DNA of 64,000 nt. It comes from Stercorarius parasiticus. Its lineage: Eukaryota > Chordata > Aves > Charadriiformes > Stercorariidae. Of this stretch, positions 37,441-49,140 are shown one piece after another. The notes under the pieces were generated by a model that was not told the DNA's origin, did no database searches, and saw nothing but the letters and a program-made list of their open reading frames with translations. Both the position numbers and the translations under genes were made by a program. Each line of letters starts with the position of its first letter. Within the stretch, counting starts at the first letter, position 1. The stretch is taken from assembly GCA_013396915.1 (NCBI GenBank), contig VWZL01000261.1, positions 1 to 64,000 on the forward strand, given 5' to 3'.

Positions 37441-37500
37441 GTATGGCACAGGTGATTAGGACATTCACCTCAGATGTGAGCCATTCGAGCAGCCGCATCT
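37441..37500 (+). mobile_element. MIR-like SINE head relic
   Basis: GATTAGGACATTCACCTC followed by AGATGTGAG resembles the tRNA-derived head of amniote MIR-type SINEs (GGTTAGGGCACTCACCTGGG, ATGTGGGAG). A degraded CATTCGAGCAG stands where the B-box TTCGAATCC would be. The core is not recognisable downstream. Confidence 0.38.
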
Positions 37501-40500
37501 CTGCGTGCTTGATTATGGAACAGCTTCAGAAAAACAAATTCTTCTGACTCTTAATCCACTGTTCAGAATGAAGACACTACCAGCTTCTGGGTTTTGCAAA
37601 GCTGGTACTGAAATGGTTTCCATGTTGGGAGGACAACCTCTGCCTGGGTCTTTATTTAGTGAAACTCTTTTTTGCTGGAAAAAACGTTTCCAGCACATTT
37701 TATGTACATAGTCGTAAACAATAGGGCAGAAAACTGCAGGTAATTAACTTTGCTCCTGAATTTAAGCATTTCCTAGATTATAGTTCTGTATTTAGAGGGA
37801 AATGGAAATTGAGTTCACAAGAGAGACATTTTTCAGAAAGTCCTTAGGTGCTTTGAATGTTTTACTTCAGAGATCTCATCTGGAAATACACTGATTTGGG
37901 CATAATAAGATGCATCCCTTGAACCTTTGAAACAAGACCCCTATGAATTCCTGCATCAACCTGAACTTTCTTTTTCAGCTTGCTAATGCTCAAAGCTGAA
38001 CTATCTTGAACTTTCATTTACAACTCAGTCTCAACCAGAACTCCATCCTGATATATTATGAATGTTGAAAATGCTCTAAAGATTTTCTTCCTTCCTTTTT
38101 TCCTGGCCAAACTTGGCATCTGTTCCTGGGGCCCCAGTGCAGAGTGTTCAAGCAGAAGGAACAAGTCCCAAACATTTTGCAAACCCTTTCTTCCAGAAGG
38201 TTTCTTGACCCATTGTGATAGGCTTAAGTGAATAAAATTACTGAGACAAACTCCAAATAAGAACCTATATCTAAAACCTGCCTTTCATGGTTCTTGAACC
38301 ACTAAGTTGAATAATTGTTTTTCTGGTTGTTTTGTGGTTTACAGAAGACATGGTCATCACCCACAATGTTTACAGATGTTCAGGTTATCCTGCATTTAAT
38401 ACGGGTATTCTAGTTTTTCACATACAGTTAGAAGGATTGTTTGTTGTGTTTAAAACAGTACAAAAGTTGATAGCTAATTGAAAGATGTATATAATGAATG
38501 ACTTATGAAAAGGAAAAGTCTCCATAGTGTTCTTTTCTAGGGATGGCTCTCTGTCATTCGCACGCCATGTTCGTGTAAAGCTCTAAAGCAGTCACACTGG
38601 AAATAAGTAATTATCCAAGCTAGTGGTGCAGAGAGGGGTTCACAGGTAATGTTTATAGTCTTCTCTGGGAAATTGAGTTCCTCTTCTTCATACTGCTTCT
38701 CTCCTTCTTTCCTTTTCCTCTCCGTCTACTCCGCATAGCAATGCATATGCTCTGTGCAAAGGGATGATCCTTCCCAAGGGAGTGTTTTTGGAACATTAAA
38801 AGAGTGGAAAAAGGTCCCAAGAAAATTCCATTGTCATATATTTGGTTTCCCAGTGCAGTAGAGATACGGAAAATACGATGTAGTTTCAAAGCCTCTGGCT
38901 GTGTCATCTCAGACTTTGATTTCCTCAGTTCTACCAGATTTAGTAATCCTAGGTTTGGTCTCTACTGGAATGGAAAATTTCTAATTTCATGATCAGGCAT
39001 ATCAGGGAGGGAGTCTTCTGAAACCTATACAAACCGATACACGCACCCACGCACCCATGCACAGACACAAAAGGTAGCTGCTTTTAATCTGCATAACTGC
39101 AATTTTGGGATTATGCACTGGTCAATTCCTATTGATGAACTAATTTTCTGCTATTATGAGGCTATGTATATTGATCTTGAAATAACCAACAAGTCTAAGA
39201 GTAGTTATTTGGGACGCAAGAATGTGAGAAGTCTGGTTTGCAGATAACAACAAGTAATTTATCCTGCTAAGCATCTTCTTAAAGGTAATCAATAATGTCA
39301 CGGGGATGAAGAATTACATCTTTTTGTAAGGATCCTTCTGAACTGGTATGATTCATTGGTGGTGCTTTTTTTTGGGGGGAGGTACGGCACAGCATTCTGC
39401 AAGTCTTAGGATGGGGCTTACAAAAGCTTTGTTCCCAGTCTACACTTGACATACGCCACACCACTTTATCAAATTCGGTATTGCTTTTTTTCTTTTTGCC
39501 CCTGCATAACAGTTAGTTAACAAAAGAGAGTTGATTGAATTAGCATGGTGTGTGAGGAGAAATGAACATGGCTCTTTGATCTCACCGTGTTTGCTCTATA
39601 AAAACGAGAAATCTTGTGTATTAAGGTAGTGCCTGCCGACAATTGTACCACAGAAAAATGTATACATAATTAATTTTCACATGCCTTCCTTCATAGTAAG
39701 GGTTACTAGCAACCTTAAGGAGAAAGGCAGAAGAGAAAGTGACAGTGCTTTCACGGAGCTGGCTGCAAAATAGATTGCAAGCAGGCAAGTGGGGAATTTT
39801 AAAGAGATTGAATGATACCGTGGAATAAGATACAATATAAAAACCTTAACGTGTCAGGATTTTTTACAATAGTTACTGTAAAGACAGTTTCTCTTCTGGG
39901 AAAACTCACAACCTTGGAAGCATTTGTAACAGTATCAAGAACATTTTTTTCTTAAGCAGTACTATCTTGCAGCATACGTTCATCAGATCTTGTAAGATAA
40001 CCGGGTTCAGGCAGTCAGTATTTGACCGAGGACACCCAGAAAGAACTTTTATGGCTGAATGGATGTTAGAAATCTGTAGGCGGCATTTTTATTCTGACAC
40101 AGAACGAGCTGTGTGGTAGAAAAGATGTACTTCAGCAAGGTCTACAAGTGTGCTGATTACAGATACTGTGCTCAATTTGTGGGGGGCTACGCGCACCATG
40201 CAAAAATTTCACTTCAGTTCAGTCTTTTCAGCTTTCTTTGGTGTTTTCGGTGTTCTTCTTCGCTTCCTTTTCTAGGAGGCTTTCCAGCTGTCATTTGCGT
40301 TCCTAGGGGCATCCTGCAGTAGTGGCTTTGCTGTGGTGAACAAAATAATCTTAAGCTTGTGCACCGTTTTATATTGTGTTAAGTTTGTGAATACAACATA
40401 GGCACTGCGTAGACACTGGTGGTGTGAACCTAGCTCTGAAAGAGCTGATTCAATTTAAATGGCGAGTTAAAGGAGAATCTCCAGCTATTAAGGAAGGTGA

Positions 40501-43023
40501 CAAAAGTCTTGCATTGTTCTGATATTGTTCATTAAAAGGCATTGCTTTCCTGTGGTTACAGGTACACATGCATTATATACACTGGTGTATATATATGCAT
40601 ACACAAATGCGCACACCAGATGATTATATCATGAAATTAGAAGAAGCTGTGGGAACCTGTTTGATTCATGCAGAATCTGTTTCCAGTCTTTGATTCGTAA
40701 AGAAGCAGCTGAGCCATCTCCTGAAGATGGATAATGAGAGCTCATGTTTCTGGGACCGGTGCTCCATGGAACTAAGAAACGATTTAGAAAGAGGCTGAAT
40801 GAAGAGAAGATGAGTGGAAAATGGAAATCCAGGTGGCAAAAAATGCTAGTGTGTGGAGGCTAGATCCTGCTACCTCCAGCTAAAGTTTTAGTGTTCAGAC
40901 TTTCTGAAAAGCTTGCTTCTAAGAAGGAAGTTTGTTTCCCATTTCCCTCTCAGTGACAGTTGAGATCAGCACTCCCATCTAATTAGCTAATTGCTTTTTT
41001 CATAATAATAAGACATGAATTGGCCAAAGACAGGCTTTTCTGGCAAGGAAAGGCAGGAAGAATGAGCTTGTTATTAAAACTTCATATGAAAGCATCATAA
41101 AGAAGGTGTATAATTTTATGCTTATTTCCAAGATAAAATACTGAAACAAAAACCTTTACTTGGATGTGGACTGCGAAAAACTTACTGATGTCTTTTCTTT
41201 TGGAAAAGCTTTACATTCTCATGGCAAGTATTTTTCTTCTTTTCTATTTTCTTATATTGTTATTCTCAAACTCAGAAGGTGCTTCCTTCACTTCCCAAAT
41301 AAAAAGTTTGAGCGTTCCTTATAACAAACCAGCACCACTCAGCAGGACTTTCACTTCAAATGCTGTAATTTCTGCCTGGACTTACTCTGTTTGGCTTTGA
41401 TAAACATAACCACCAGGGTGACCCTGCGGCAGGAAACCATGTCCTAAGGCAGGGAGCTGCCTTTGATGCCTTTGAGCTGCTCTGGCCCAGCCATCTTTGG
41501 GAAGACAATCCCCTATGTAATGAGGCTGCACCTTAACCTGGGTGACCTGGAAATCAGGACTGATACTGATGTAAGCGCATTTACTCCCATGTCTCCATGC
41601 CTAAATGGGTGATGTCTGCTGGGGCTCCAATGAAAAAAAGTCAGTTCGCAGTACAGAGGGGATCATGTCACTGGCTGCAAGTTATTTTCACTGGAAATTC
41701 CTGTCCTTTTTATGCTGTATCTTTTGTCTCACTGAGCAGACAGTAGAATTCACCATGATTCAGAAACCCAAATCATGGTCTATGCCTCTCTTGAAGTCAT
41801 TGTAACTAACTGCAAGGTAAGATATTTGTCAGTCTTTGAGTGTCTGAATCTGGCACTTTCATGTAAATGATATTCCTGTGGTTAAGGAAATGTTCAGAAT
41901 AAATGTAACAAAGCAACTTCCAAGCTCAGCTTTGACAGAACATATTATACTATTCAGCTTTCATACTCACATTAGCTAGCGTTCCCTCTAGATCTGCAAA
42001 TTGCTTATATGGCCTTCATCCCTTTAGCATTTCAGTACTCTAAGATATAATATGCGTTCAGTATTCAATTTAATGACTAACTTCTTGGCTAGAGAATTCA
42101 TGGAAATTCCAAGTAGAGTGAGATTAATAGTTCTTACAGGCTGAATGGCTCAAGTGACTCTAAACAGGATACAGAGCTGGCTGATGATTCAAATTCAGCC
42201 CGGGTGAGTGGTTTCCAAAATTCTTCCTTTGACAAGTAAGGATCAGGATTATCTGCTGTGAAAGCGACAGGGATGAAAAGTCAAAAGGTTACTGGGAGTT
42301 GGCATGAAGGAGCTGTGCTTTAGCAAAAGAGGCTGCAGGGAGTTTCAGAAGAAACTCAGAATTACGGCGCGTATGGCAGAATTGCTCGTGACCTTTTGGG
42401 CTGGAGTAGCGAGGTGTTGTATAAGCCTCCTCTGAGACATGCCAATAGGTCTGTGCATGAGGGAGCCGGAATGGGTATAGCAAGGGGCTCTGTAGATCAC
42501 TTTGAGGTGCACCAACAGAGTAGTGTGTGGGGAGTTCATATAAAATCTTCCCAACGTGCTGCTGGTGTCCTGCCACCAATATTAAATCCTTGACTTTCTG
42601 CTCACTATATACACTCAGGATAAAATTTATGAACACATTACTGAGAAAAGAGTCCCTGATCCCCATACGAGCTGTATGTTTCTTTTGGCATCTCAGTTTC
42701 TTTCAGTGCTTAATCCCTCCTCACCTCCCCACGCTGTTTGTCTGCAGAGGCTTGTCAGCAGCTGAAAGAATATGGTTTCTAATACTTTGAATTAAGTAGA
42801 GCATTTACATTTGGTGGGGTATTTTGTTGGGGTTTTTTCTGAGTTTTTTTTTTTTAAGTGAGATATCTTTTGGATTTTAGATTATAAAATGCAAGAGTTT
42901 TTTCATGAATTGAGGAAGGATGAAATGTTTGTTGTCAAAACTGTACTGTGAAATTGGGATTTGTAAGAGTTTATTTAGCATTTATACTCATATATTTTTC
43001 ATGGCTGTTTCTATATTCAGTTC
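37501..43023. other. Single-copy DNA, no gene seen
   Basis: No gene or clear transposon. Small items are: a (CACGCACC)-like patch at 39041-39060; a perfect 9-bp inverted repeat (TATATACAC, two bases, GTGTATATA) within 40574-40600; and a 125-codon minus frame at 42289-42666 without recognisable motifs. T10 lies at 42847-42856. Confidence 0.5.
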
Positions 43024-43064
43024 CATATATATATATATGTGTGTGTGTATATATATATATATGT
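43024..43064. repeat. (TA)n(GT)n(TA)n microsatellite
   Basis: Alternating TA, then GT, then TA dinucleotides, about 40 bases in all. Confidence 0.95.
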
Positions 43065-43484
43065 AGGCATCATAGTGGTCATAATGCAAGTTGTGACATT
43101 GTCAATTTCAAAAACCAGAAAATATATCTTCTATAAAAGTTTTAAATTGGCAAATTCTGCAGATCCCAGTAAGTGCACACCCACACAATGAAGTAATTTG
43201 TTTACCTGGACTCGAAAAAACCCCAGAGAGAATTTTATGACCTTCATTGCTGCCTTTAGGTTTGCAAGGGATTTAAAAGCAGTATGTAGAAGCAGGCAGC
43301 CCTATCTTCTCAAAAATCACTGAGTTCCAAGGGGGCAGTACTGGTTAAGGGCTTTGCTGTAAGGACTCAGTGCTGGGACACCTCTTGGCTTCCCTTGGTG
43401 ACTTGAGAGCTGTGGATGGAGACTGACACTCAGCCGGCTGTGGGAATCGTTCACACCCTAATAGTATGTTTTTCTTCCTTCTTT
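43065..43484. other. Single-copy DNA, no gene seen
   Basis: Flank of the CR1 insertion that starts at about 43485. Nothing recognised. Confidence 0.5.
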
Positions 43485-44048
43485 CTGCCCCTCTGCTCTG
43501 GTGAGACCCCACCTGGAGTCCTGCGTCCAGCTTTGGAGTCCCCAGCATAAGAAGGACATTGAGCTGTTGGAGGAAGTCCAGAGGAGGGCCACGAAGATGA
43601 TCAGAGGGCTGGAGCATCTCTCCTATGAAGACAGGCTGAGAGAGTTGGGGCTGTTCAGCCTGGAGAAGAGAAGACTCCAGGGAGACCTTATAGCAGCTTT
43701 CCAGTACCTGAAGGGGGGCTACAGGAAAGATGGGGAGGGACTCTTTATCAGGGAGTGGAGCGATAGGACAAGGGGTAATGGTTTGAAACTGAAAGAGAAT
43801 AGATTTAGATTAGATATTAGGAAGAAATTCTTTACTGTGAGGGTGGTGAGACACTGGAAGAGGTTGCCCAGAGAAGTTGTGGATGCCCCATCCCTGGAAG
43901 TGTTCAAGGCCAGGCTGGATGGGGTTTTGAGCAGCCTGGTCTAGTGGGAGGTGTCCCTGCCCATGGCAGGCGGGTTGGAACTAGGTAATCTTTAAGTTCC
44001 CTTCCAACACAAACCCTCCTATAACTCTATGATTCTATGATTCTATGA
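43485..44048 (+). mobile_element. CR1 LINE 3' fragment, fairly young
   Basis: Begins within the end of the reverse transcriptase gene (CTGCCCCTCTGCTCTGGTGA). It continues through the ORF2 C-terminus and the 3' UTR (CTAGTGGGAGGTGTCCCTGC, GGTTGGAACTAGGTAATC) to ATTCTATG octamers ending at 44048. It is 5' truncated, as most CR1 copies are. It is much less decayed than the copy at 1-3190. Confidence 0.95.
43501..43944 (+). pseudogene. CR1 ORF2 C-terminal fragment, frame intact
   Basis: The frame has no stop for 147 codons. It covers the end of the CR1 reverse transcriptase: [98 protein letters not shown] and [11 protein letters not shown]. It ends at the stop expected for ORF2. The polymerase core and the endonuclease are absent, and the start ATG is an internal codon, so this is a truncated LINE fragment and not a gene. 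The open frame implies fairly recent insertion or chance survival. Confidence 0.9.
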
Positions 44049-44944
44049 GTCAAACTAGCTCTGAGGGAAGCCTGATGTATAATGTATGTTGGGGATATGC
44101 ACAGAGGGATGGAGCAAAGATAGGCAAAACACTGTGGATGTGTATAGGGTGACTCACAAAAGTTGTGAGGTAGGAAAATCAGCATTACAGCTGGCTACTC
44201 CCAACTTTGATGACATGTGCAGATGGAATGGAGTTGGCTCCAGAAGTATTTTATTTTTCTAATGTCACACTGACAATAACAAGAACTTGAGCTTGCTGAT
44301 AACCATAGCTTCCTAATGACAGTCTGAATACAGAAATGAAAAAAGAGACAATATTCTTTTCACCTTTTTCAATACTTGCCCAAACAACCAGCAGACCTTT
44401 GAGTTAGCTTGATGCCCCAGAGATGTTATGAAGATTCTTGATAGATATCAGGTCCTTTTTCTACAGATGAGAAGGCAGGAGTGGAACCTAAAATACTTTT
44501 GAAATATTCAGCCAGCTCTGGTTGAGGCAAGCTGTGTAAGGAAGGCTTGCTCTGCTGCCATTCTATAAGTAGTAGTCTTTATCTTTGCCCAGCCCTTGTT
44601 CTCCACGAATGTTATATGAGCTTAAAAATGAATTTTTAAATTATTTATTTACTATTTATTTACCCACTTATGTATTTTCCATCCTGTGAGAATGACCTTC
44701 AAATACTAGATCACAACATGAGAACATGTTGGAGCATGTTGGAGCTGAAGTTGTGAATACACTTCAAAGAGAAGACAGAGTTTCCCATTTATACAGTTCC
44801 TTTCATCACATAAAACAATGAATTAATTATATGGTTGATATTGATTTACACAAAATGATGGGCTTTGAGCTTATTGTGACCACGCAAGAATATGAGATGT
44901 TTGAGTCATAATAAAAAGTTTGAGGAAGATTTTTAGACTGAGAT
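44049..44944. other. Single-copy DNA, no gene seen
   Basis: AT-rich, with a TTATTTATTTACTATTTATTTA-like patch near 44641-44662. No gene recognised. Confidence 0.5.
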
Positions 44945-45420
44945 ACAGTCTAAAAAGCAATCTAGCTGTTAGGGACATTTAAGAAAGATACAGAGAATGA
45001 AACGCAGAACATCATTATGGCACTGTAGAAATCCATGCTGCAGTTGTGTGGTGTGCAGCCCTATTCCCCTCATCTCAAAAAAGGTATAATAGAATTGGAA
45101 AAGATTCATAAAAAGGTCTGGAATTGTTTCCACAGGAGGAGTGACTATGAGTCCTGGGACTCTTCGAGCCTGGAAAAGGTATGACAAGACGGAATGTGGC
45201 AGAGGACTTTAAAACCATGAGTGTCACAGAGAGGGTGAACGCAGGCCAGTTGTTTGCTGTGTCTTCCAAGAGATGATCTAAGGTTGTCTAAAGGACCTAC
45301 CAGGTGACAATCTCCAAACTTTCCACTGGAAGTGATTCTTCATGTGCTGTAGATGTAAACTCTGGAACTCCTTCCCTAGGGTGCTGCAGATACTAAAACT
45401 TGTGAGAAACAGTATCTTCC
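44945..45420 (+). mobile_element. Ancient CR1-family copy (early amniote type)
   Basis: The words follow the order of old CR1 lineages also known from turtles and crocodilians: TTAGGGACATTTAAGAAAG, ACATCATTATGGCACTGTAG, AAATCCATG, CTCATCTCAAAAAAGGTATA, ATAGAATTGGAAAAG, GGACTCTTCGAGCCTGGAAA and CTCTGGAACTCC. This is the C-terminal part of ORF2, with many substitutions and indels and no open frame. It differs clearly from the bird-type CR1 copies in this window. The right boundary is uncertain. Confidence 0.7.
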
Positions 45421-46714
45421 TTGCTACTTCTACCTTTATCCGCTCTGTGACTTTGGACATTATTTAAAAGACTGGGCAGCGAGCTGATAGCTCCCAGTTA
45501 GCCTGCTGGAGTGATTCCTCTGGGGTGGCAAGGACTCACTAGGAAAAAACAACATAAAAACTCTGAAGACTGTCATGCAACACTTCCCTTTAAAATGGAC
45601 CGAAAGCAATCAGAGCAAATTGACTAACCAATGCAACTCACATTGGTGCTAAGCTCAAGAATGGTGCTCAGATACAATTGATCTCACATTTTTTGGTCAA
45701 GGAAGGACAGAATGGGATGAATTCTTTGTAGTCATTGCTTCAGACACCACTCCTGATGCAAAGACAGCTTTACTGTCTACTGACACTCGATCAGGTCCTT
45801 GGGAAAAAAAAACAACAAACATTTTATTTTGTGAATGATTACAGTTGTGGAATGAATCCCCGCTGCTGTCTTGAGTAAGCTGGTGCTGACTAATGTCTGC
45901 AGCCAGAAGGAAGGAATGTTTCGTAATCTATAATCTCTCTCAGAAGATACAATTCCATCCACCATACTAAATCACAGGAAATGTTACCACTTGTCAAAAG
46001 TCTGAGATTAAGGCAATGGCATTTTCCCTTTTTTAACCCTGTTGCTTGTTCTTTGTTCGTCTGTCTTTAAACAAACAAGCAAGCAAAACCAAATAAAAAT
46101 GAAGCAAAGTAAAATACATTTCCAGGACAATCTTTTCTAGACTGCTACTGTAATTCACCAGTGCCTTTTTCTGGGATATTGAATGCAGTGAAACTTTACA
46201 CAGAGAAACTTCATGCAAGAAATCTGTGTCAAATTAATATGTAATGGCAGTTGCTATTAGCCCATTCTGAGGCAAGGCTGAAGAGACTGAAATTTTACTG
46301 TTCAAAAAAAAGGAATTCTTTTTTAGCAGTTGTGTAAGAGCATCTTTAGTTGTGCAAAGTGGTAAAGTGCTGACCAGAGCTGATTCCACCCCGTGGAGGG
46401 TGGCAGCAAGGGGCTCTGCCCTGTTCTTGCTCTTGTCACCTCAGCCTGCTTCAGTTGAGGGATTCCCCCCCTAACTCCTGCCATCTTTCTTCAAGCATGA
46501 AGAGCTGTTTATTGCTTAGTCTTTTGTGATGCACTTGCAATCGGGAATAAATTAAACTTTCCACAGCAAATAAAATTAAACTATTTGTCTCTGAAGAGCA
46601 AAGCCCATGCATTTCTTTGAGTAAACATTTTTGTTACTATGAAGTCTGCATTCTATCTGGTGGTCTTAATGAAGCTGAGGTCACATTCTGCTGGGTGTTA
46701 TACAGACCCTTTTA
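45421..46714. other. Single-copy DNA, no gene seen
   Basis: Nothing recognised. A GTGCAAAGTGGTAAAGTGC word near 46354 recalls a SINE head but is too short to call. Confidence 0.5.
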
Positions 46715-46739
46715 AAAAATATATATATATATACACACA
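46715..46739. repeat. (AT)n then (AC)n microsatellite
   Basis: A short A run leads into AT dinucleotides and then ACACACAG. Confidence 0.9.
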
Positions 46740-47639
46740 GACCTATATGTGTAGATTTGAGGCTTATGATTACAAAGAATTAGAGAGGGAATGTCTTTCG
46801 TTAGAATCTACTGATAGTTAGAAAAATGAACAAGTTTGCGACACTCAAAACCCTCCGCTTGGTAGAACAGAAGCAACAAACTTCAAACTGAGTGCAAACT
46901 GGCATCAGCAACTTTAACGTAATTTAATTATGCTAATCAGTTTGAGAGTTGGAGCAAAAAGGTGACTGGTATCCATGGAAGGGAAGATGTTAGCAAAGAG
47001 AGAGGTGAGAATATTGTTAGCCCTGTGGGGGAGGAAGAGAGAGAAAGATAATTATCACCTAAGGAGATGGGTTATGGGGAAAATGGCAATGTGTACTGTA
47101 CAGCCATATATTTAAAACCAATAGCTACACAAAATATTTGTAGTCAAAACAGGTGAAGGGAAACAGAGGCGCGAAGATGTTTTTCTGCTTTTCTGTATCT
47201 TCCTCTGCTGTAACTTTCTGTAACAAATTGCCTCTCTCTCAGCTCCTGATGCACATCAATTCTTAAACAGAGAAAGTGTGACCTAATGAGGTGAGGTAGC
47301 TTAACTCCAGCTGCCCTGTGAATAAATCAGCAACAGAGTTAGGAGCCTTGACCTCTCTCACCCTCGTGACTCTCCCTGACATAACTCCTCACTCTTGCTG
47401 GGGGGCTGAAGTTGGATCTCAGCTGAAGTTCGTTTTCTTCTTCCCTGTTATTACGTGTGTCTGAAAACGTCGTTTTATTAGGCAGCTTTGCTTCTAAGAG
47501 AGAGAATAAAAAGTTGAAATAAAGGTTGAAGAATAAAATCCACCTCTGAACCTTGGAGCAGCATAGAAATGAAAGCTGTCATGAAGAATGTCTGTCTTTT
47601 AAATTACTCATCCATCACTCATCTTGGACAATAAGCAAA
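46740..47639. other. Single-copy DNA, no gene seen
   Basis: A purine-rich GAGGAAGAGAGAGAAAG tract is at 47030-47048. A TAATTTAATTATGCTAATC cluster of homeobox-type words is at 46920-46938. No gene recognised. Confidence 0.5.
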
Positions 47640-48240
47640 CAGCTGGGTCTGGTGTAGCAGGTTCGCTCTCTGGAGGAAAATGGTTTACGCAGGGTGGGAG
47701 TTTATATTTCCCATTTATTGTCTGACTGAATGTGTAATAAAAGACAGTCCAAGTCTGAGTCAGGTCATTAGCATTTGGAAATATGGGAGGATTTCACAAT
47801 TTGACATATCCTGGCCAGAAGATGAGATGGAAAATAGGAGCTGCTGCCGGAGCATGAGTAAAGAAGATAAATTAAAAATGACATCTATCCTAACCTTCAT
47901 TACATTATTAAAGCTCTTTCCATCTGATCTCAAATGCCATGTGGATGGGTCAATTTGCAGATTGCTGTGGACATCCTAATGTTCATGTAGGCACTTCAAG
48001 ACAAGCTGTCATAAATAGTTAAGTTGCCCTGGGAGCAGCGCCAAAATGCATTTCAGTGATGGTTGCAGAGATGCCTGCTAAAAAGCAAACAGCACATTAG
48101 CAGCCCTCAGAGTTATTGTGCAAATGGAGTGTGAAATTCTGGTCCATTGCTCCACACTATAACTTTTTGTCTCCCTGATAATGATTAAGAGAAGCTTTGC
48201 TTGATTTGATGGTGGGTGGAAAGAAGGGTGTGAAAAATGA
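47640..48240. promoter_or_regulatory. Candidate long conserved non-coding element
   Basis: Some 600 bases of balanced, non-repetitive sequence dense in regulatory-type words: GTCATTAGCATTTGG near 47763, AAAATGCATTTCAG near 48042, CACATTAGCAGC near 48092, GTTATTGTGCAAAT (SOX/C-EBP like) near 48112 and GATAATGATTAAG near 48177. A 99-codon + frame (47680-47979) crosses the left part, but its product is unfamiliar and no splice context is convincing. Enhancer function is inference. Confidence 0.3.
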
Positions 48241-48600
48241 AAAAAATGCCTTTGGATGTTTCACTTGACCTTCAGAAAACTATAAGGGAGGGTTGTGTGA
48301 TCTACACACAGAGGAATTAACTGGCTTTGTTTGTTCTAAAACCTGGTGCTGAATTTAGAAGCCCAGGGATGCATGATGTGGAATTACCATAAAATAAAAT
48401 GTCCCAAGCAGTTATTAAATATTTAAAAGGCAATCTGAACCTAAGTGTTGGCTGAAATGAATGAAGGAGGAAAGATCCTACTGTAGCCCTTGGGAAGAAA
48501 TGTTACGCTTAAACCCACAAGATTGGAACTGTTCTGTGTTTCCATGTTAATTTACTGGAGATTATTCTTTTTGCGTTTTCATTATTATTATTAATGATAA
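48241..48600. other. AT-rich DNA, no gene seen
   Basis: Ends in a short (ATT)n run at 48581-48594, next to the MIR-like relic. Nothing else recognised. Confidence 0.5.
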
Positions 48601-48845
48601 CACTTCATACTTTCAGGGCATCTTACATCTCAAAGTGTTTCAAATAATTAAGCCTCCTAGTCATAGAATGGTTACCGCTGGTGGAGCATGAAGTGCAATG
48701 CCTTAAAAGGTGGGTAAGTATCCCATTTTACCACCGAGAGGGAGAGGGATGTAATGATTTGTCTAGGCTGGCATCGGTGGCAGATGCAGGGTCAGAACAT
48801 AAATTTTCTGGCCTGCAGCTCCACTTAACTGTGCTGCCTGTCCAG
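48601..48845 (-). mobile_element. MIR-type SINE relic, near full length, antisense
   Basis: Read on the + strand it follows the reverse complement of an amniote MIR element in order: CATCTCAAAGTGTTTCAAAT, then GTGGGTAAGTATCCCATTTT, GAGAGGGAGAGGGATGTAAT, GATTTGTCTAGG, GGTGGCAGATGCAGGGTCAG and, at the head, CCACTTAACTGTGCTGCCTG. The words CCCATTTTAC and GTGGCAGA..GGGTCAGAAC are diagnostic. The copy is heavily diverged, as expected for a very old element. Confidence 0.55.
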
Positions 48846-49074
48846 AGCATTCATTTCATCTGTCTCCTGCTACCAACTGATAGGCACAGAAGTAAAGGCC
48901 TGAGCAATTGACCCAAAGATTGCTGAAGTCAGTGGCAATGTTTTGAAGGACCTTTAGAGCAGCCTTAAAATTCGCTCTTTAATTGCACGTGCATTTTATT
49001 TCCTGCTTGCCAAACACCCTTGATGTTTTAGACAGTGAACCCCTCCAAAATTGTAAACTACCTTTGAAAATGTA
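48846..49074. other. Spacer between two MIR-like relics
   Basis: Single-copy sequence; nothing recognised. Confidence 0.5.
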
Positions 49075-49140
49075 AACCTCAGTGGCAGAGCCAAAGCAGG
49101 GGTCTAGTGTTCTCCTTAACCGCTAAGCTAAACTTCTTCC
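49075..49140 (-). mobile_element. MIR-type SINE head relic, antisense
   Basis: The reverse complement reads AGTTTAGCTTAGCGGTTAAG at the head and GGCTCTGCCACTGAGG at the end of the tRNA-related part. Both are close to the MIR consensus (TAGCATAGTGGTTAAGAGCA; CGGCTCTGCCACTTA). Only the tRNA-derived head remains. It is separate from the longer copy at 48601-48845, which has its own head. Confidence 0.58.

Noticed and set aside
40574..40600. 9-bp inverted repeat as an RNA hairpin
   Set aside because: It lies in an alternating TA/CA stretch where such symmetry is common by chance.
42289..42666. 125-codon minus frame as a gene
   Set aside because: No recognisable domain; other frames on both strands are also open here.
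46350..46400. AGTGGTAAAGTGCTGACCAG as a SINE head
   Set aside because: Only a short word matches; no B box or core follows.
48661..48675. TCATAGAATGGTT as a reversed CR1 3' end
   Set aside because: No CR1 sequence follows, and it lies inside the better supported MIR-like relic.
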